Source: UBA946 sp031550725
GTDB taxonomy: Bacteria > Bacillota > Clostridia > Oscillospirales > Ruminococcaceae
Length of the DNA stretch: 52,953 bases
NCBI GenBank assembly: GCA_031550725.1
Contig: JAVBOH010000003.1
Coordinates: forward strand, 1-52,953
Direction: 5' to 3'
Numbering within the stretch: the stretch's first letter is position 1; every line of letters starts with the position of its first letter. Shown one piece after another: positions 50,001-52,953 of this stretch. The translations under genes were made by a program, and so were the position numbers. The notes under the pieces are model-generated. The model saw only the letters and a program-made list of their open reading frames with translations. It did no database searches and was not told where the DNA came from.

Positions 50001-51028
50001 AAAAATTATTGAATACACTGTATGTTACTACTGAAAAAGCATATTTATCACTTGACGGAGAAAATGTTGTAATAGAAGCAGAGGGTAAAAAACTTGGCAG
50101 AGTACCGCTTCACACTCTTGAAGGAATTATGGCTTTTGGTTATATAGGAGCAAGTCCTGCTCTTATGGGAAAATGTTCTGAAATGAATAAGTCTTTGGTT
50201 TTTTTGAAACCAAGCGGAAAATTTCTTGCAAAGGTAACAGGAAAATCGTATGGCAATATACTTCTGCGCAGAGAACAATACAGAATTTGTGATAACCCTG
50301 AACGTTCACTTGCTGTATCAAAAAATATTATAGCAGCAAAAATAACAAACAGCAATGCTGTTGTAAGACGTGCAATAAGTGACCATAGTATGCGAATTGA
50401 TATCGATAAATTCAATAGGGTATCAGAAACATTAAAGGATGCTGCGTATTCAGCATATAAATGCAAAGATGCAGATTCACTTCGAGGACTAGAAGGTGAA
50501 AGTGCAAGCCGGTATTTTTCAATATTTGACGATATGATTTTGCAGCAAAAAGAAGATTTCTATTATAAATCACGTTCAAGAAGACCGCCTATGGATAATG
50601 TAAATGCATTATTATCATTTATTTACAGTATGCTGACATCAATGTGTGTTAGTGCTTTAGAGTCGGTTGGACTTGATCCGTATGCAGGGCTTTTTCATAC
50701 AGAAAGACCTGGGAGATGTTCACTTGCATTGGATATGGTTGAAGAATTTCGTGCAGCGTTTGCTGACAGATTTGTACTTACAATAATTAACCGAAAAATG
50801 ATAACATACAAAGATTTTACTTCAAAGGAAAATGGCGGAATAATTCTTAATGAAGATGGTTTAAAAAAGTGTTTGTCATTGTTTCAGGAAAAGAAGAAAG
50901 AAGTGTTAACACACCCATTTTTGAATGAAAAAGTTGAATGGGGATTACTGCCATATATACAGGCTATGTTGCTGGCAAAATATATACGTGGTGATATTGA
51001 TGATTATCCTCCATTCATATGGAAGTAG
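49997..51028 (+). CDS. cas1: Cas1 integrase
   Basis: 343 aa. It integrates new spacers with Cas2. The catalytic Glu sits in LRGLEGESASRYF. A His in FHTERPGRCSLALD and the following acidic residues (DMVEEFRAAFADR) complete the active site. Family start MKKLLNTLYVTTEKAYLSLD is clear. The ATGA overlap with cas4 implies translational coupling. Confidence 0.96.
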   Translation: MKKLLNTLYVTTEKAYLSLDGENVVIEAEGKKLGRVPLHTLEGIMAFGYIGASPALMGKCSEMNKSLVFLKPSGKFLAKVTGKSYGNILLRREQYRICDNPERSLAVSKNIIAAKITNSNAVVRRAISDHSMRIDIDKFNRVSETLKDAAYSAYKCKDADSLRGLEGESASRYFSIFDDMILQQKEDFYYKSRSRRPPMDNVNALLSFIYSMLTSMCVSALESVGLDPYAGLFHTERPGRCSLALDMVEEFRAAFADRFVLTIINRKMITYKDFTSKENGGIILNEDGLKKCLSLFQEKKKEVLTHPFLNEKVEWGLLPYIQAMLLAKYIRGDIDDYPPFIWK

Positions 51029-51035
51029 GTTTATT

Positions 51036-51326
51036 ATGCTAGTTTTGATAACATATGATGTAAACACCGAATCTAGTAATGGTAAAAAACGGCTGCGTAA
51101 TGTAGCTAAAGTATGTGTTAATTACGGACAGCGAGTGCAAAATTCTGTATTTGAGTGTTTATTGGACCCTGCACAGCTATGTATTGTCAAGGATAAATTA
51201 TTAAAAATTATAGATACTGATAAGGACAGTCTTAGGTTTTATAATTTAGGAAATAAGTATAAAACTAGGATTGAACATTACGGTGTAAACTTATCATATG
51301 AGCCTGAAGAAACATTAATATTTTAA
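51036..51326 (+). CDS. cas2: Cas2
   Basis: 96 aa from ATG 51036 (GTAGG upstream); a longer open frame beginning at 50925 is an overlap with cas1 in another frame. Ferredoxin-fold partner of Cas1. MLVLITYDVNTES has the conserved Asp8. KRLRNVAKVCVNYGQRVQNS is the usual middle motif. It is last gene of the operon, 158 bases before the array. Confidence 0.95.
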   Translation: MLVLITYDVNTESSNGKKRLRNVAKVCVNYGQRVQNSVFECLLDPAQLCIVKDKLLKIIDTDKDSLRFYNLGNKYKTRIEHYGVNLSYEPEETLIF

Positions 51327-51484
51327 TGCGAATGGCAAGCTAACATAAAAACCCCTGTTTAGTCGCAGAGAAAAAACTATGTTTTTATCTAATCTAAATA
51401 TTTTTTAATTATAGTTTTAATACGTAATTTGTATATGTTTATATGTTTTTGAAATGCACAGAACAACTTTTTGTGCATTTCGCT
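51327..51484 (+). promoter_or_regulatory. CRISPR leader with inverted repeat next to repeat 1
   Basis: 158-base AT-rich leader between cas2 and the first repeat. GAAATGCACA (51451-51460) and TGTGCATTTC (51472-51481) form a 10-bp inverted repeat ending 3 bases before repeat 1. This could be a Cas1-Cas2 anchoring site or affect leader transcription. No clear sigma-A pair was found, though AT-rich DNA is abundant. Confidence 0.6.
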
Positions 51485-52953
51485 GTCACCCCTCATGTGA
51501 GGGGTGTGGATTGAAATTTGTGATGATGCTGTTGTATATGGCTTTGCTACTGGTCACCCCTCATGTGAGGGGTGTGGATTGAAATCCATCAACCAAAGCC
51601 TTAGTAAATACATCACTAGGTCACCCCTCATGTGAGGGGTGTGGATTGAAATAGTAAAACAGATGATGATATTGCAATAAAATTAATGTCACCCCTCATG
51701 TGAGGGGTGTGGATTGAAATAAGAAATCACTTGATGATATAAATAAAAATGCATGTCACCCCTCATGTGAGGGGTGTGGATTGAAATAGCAAAGTCGGCT
51801 ATTGAATTTGAAAGTGCATTGTCACCCCTCATGTGAGGGGTGTGGATTGAAATTGCTGCACTAGAAAATTCTGCTGATAATTTTGGTGGTCACCCCTCAT
51901 GTGAGGGGTGTGGATTGAAATAAAGTTTGAAACGGTAATAAAATTATCAGATGCTCGTCACCCCTCATGTGAGGGGTGTGGATTGAAATCTGTTGCTGCT
52001 ACTGACCTTGCTGGACTTGCTGAGTCACCCCTCATGTGAGGGGTGTGGATTGAAATGCTATAAAATATAACAATGAATGTACTGCATATGTTGTCACCCC
52101 TCATGTGAGGGGTGTGGATTGAAATAAGCTGAACAGGGTGAGCGAGTTACTAAGAAACAAGTCACCCCTCATGTGAGGGGTGTGGATTGAAATTCCGTAT
52201 AATCCTATTCCTCATTATGATGTTGATAGTCACCCCTCATGTGAGGGGTGTGGATTGAAATAAAAAAAAGCCTAAGCATATACGCAAAGATAAAAGAGTC
52301 ACCCCTCATGTGAGGGGTGTGGATTGAAATATTTTATTCACCATCACTTTCTATATCTCGTGTTGTCACCCCTCATGTGAGGGGTGTGGATTGAAATAAC
52401 TAATGACATTTCGTTAGCTGCTTCCGCTGATGTCACCCCTCATGTGAGGGGTGTGGATTGAAATATTTCCACACCGTCCTAAAATAATTTATATCGTGGT
52501 CACCCCTCATGTGAGGGGTGTGGATTGAAATAAAAAGCAGTAATGGCAGCTGGAACGGTTGAAACAGTCACCCCTCATGTGAGGGGTGTGGATTGAAATT
52601 GCCGAAACGGCTTATAAAATTGTTTAACTTATTGTCACCCCTCATGTGAGGGGTGTGGATTGAAATTTACTTGAAACAACAACTTTTGTATTATTTACAG
52701 GTCACCCCTCATGTGAGGGGTGTGGATTGAAATTAGCGGTGGTGGCGGTGGTTATACTCTTGCTAAGTCACCCCTCATGTGAGGGGTGTGGATTGAAATC
52801 TTTTATATGCAGGCTTGACAGTAAGGATGAAGGTCACCCCTCATGTGAGGGGTGTGGATTGAAATTTTTAGCTAGTTCAGCAGCGTCCCAATCGCTAGCA
52901 GGTCACCCCTCATGTGAGGGGTGTGGATTGAAATAGGCAGTGTGGGAGGATGT
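51485..52953 (+). CRISPR. Type I-C CRISPR array, 22 repeats, truncated at the window end
   Basis: Twenty-two copies of a 33-bp repeat, beginning GTCACCCCTCATGTGAGGGG and ending TGTGGATTGAAAT, all identical by eye, at starts 51485, 51553, 51620 and so on to 52902. There are 21 complete spacers of 33-36 bp plus a partial one at 52935-52953. The repeat forms CACCCCTC-ATGT-GAGGGGTG, an 8-bp stem with a 4-base loop, matched to Cas5c processing. The GTGGATTGAAAT end is typical of I-C arrays. The array orientation follows the cas operon, so it reads from the leader at the left. Confidence 0.99.

Noticed and set aside
50925..51035. Extended N-terminus for cas2
   Set aside because: The extension overlaps the end of cas1 in another frame. 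The ATG at 51036 matches the family start.
52727..52936. An open frame running through the last CRISPR repeats
   Set aside because: It translates repeats and spacers; the reading frame stays open only because the unit lengths happen to keep it so. Not a gene.

Overview
The window is AT-rich chromosomal DNA from a low-GC, anaerobic, probably spore-forming Clostridia member. Oscillospirales/Ruminococcaceae is my best guess, but no 16S is present to settle it. The evidence is a str operon of Firmicutes type, strong AGGAGG-type ribosome sites and near-consensus sigma-A promoters (several TTGACA-17-TATAAT). Further support comes from ferredoxins plus a four-subunit 2-oxoacid:ferredoxin oxidoreductase, the YloU/YloV pair, a CD3324-like protein, and Cys-rich spore-coat-like proteins, one behind a SigK-like promoter.

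Layout. 1-1.6 kb: the 3' part of a possible structured RNA, then rtcB (minus strand) behind a short leader ORF and a terminator that look like an attenuator. 1.6-4.5 kb: a decayed chemotaxis-receptor tail and three small or Cys-rich, probably spore-surface genes. 4.5-9 kb: nspC with a DUF896 gene, a palindromic repeat element, ackA, and divergent tmcAL. 9.2-13.8 kb: a secreted Tyr/Ser/Thr-rich protein, a two-component system and a small membrane protein. 13.9-18.8 kb: rpsL-rpsG-fusA-tuf and a small ferredoxin. 18.9-27.2 kb: a purine operon, purE-purF-purM-(membrane orf)-purN-purO-AICAR formyltransferase-(membrane orf)-purD. It begins with a structured leader ending in a terminator. The two activities normally fused in PurH are separate proteins here. 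27.4-32.2 kb: a large hybrid histidine kinase and three XRE-type regulators. 32.4-37.9 kb: the 2-oxoacid oxidoreductase operon, a MinD/ParA-like ATPase, and the FakA-like/Asp23 pair. 38.1-43.1 kb: a CD3324-like protein with a nucleotidyltransferase-like partner, a small Cys-rich protein, clpC and a P-loop kinase. 43.3-52.95 kb: a complete type I-C CRISPR-Cas operon (cas3-cas5-cas8c-cas7-cas4-cas1-cas2), then a leader and an array of 22 identical 33-bp repeats running off the right edge.

Regions with no gene are mostly accounted for by promoters, terminators and a dispersed family of short inverted-repeat elements (about 5.92, 24.16, 34.99, 35.80 and 39.91 kb) with ends like GTAGGGGCGA...TCGCCCCTAC. 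The least explained and most interesting signals are non-coding. They are the rtcB leader (a 26-codon ORF whose seven Ile codons are all ATA, with mutually exclusive hairpins), the purE leader, the three-way-junction fold before purM, and the structured RNA at the left edge. I saw no tRNA or rRNA genes, insertion sequences or prophage genes. All functions are inferred by reading the sequence and recalling families; no database search was run.
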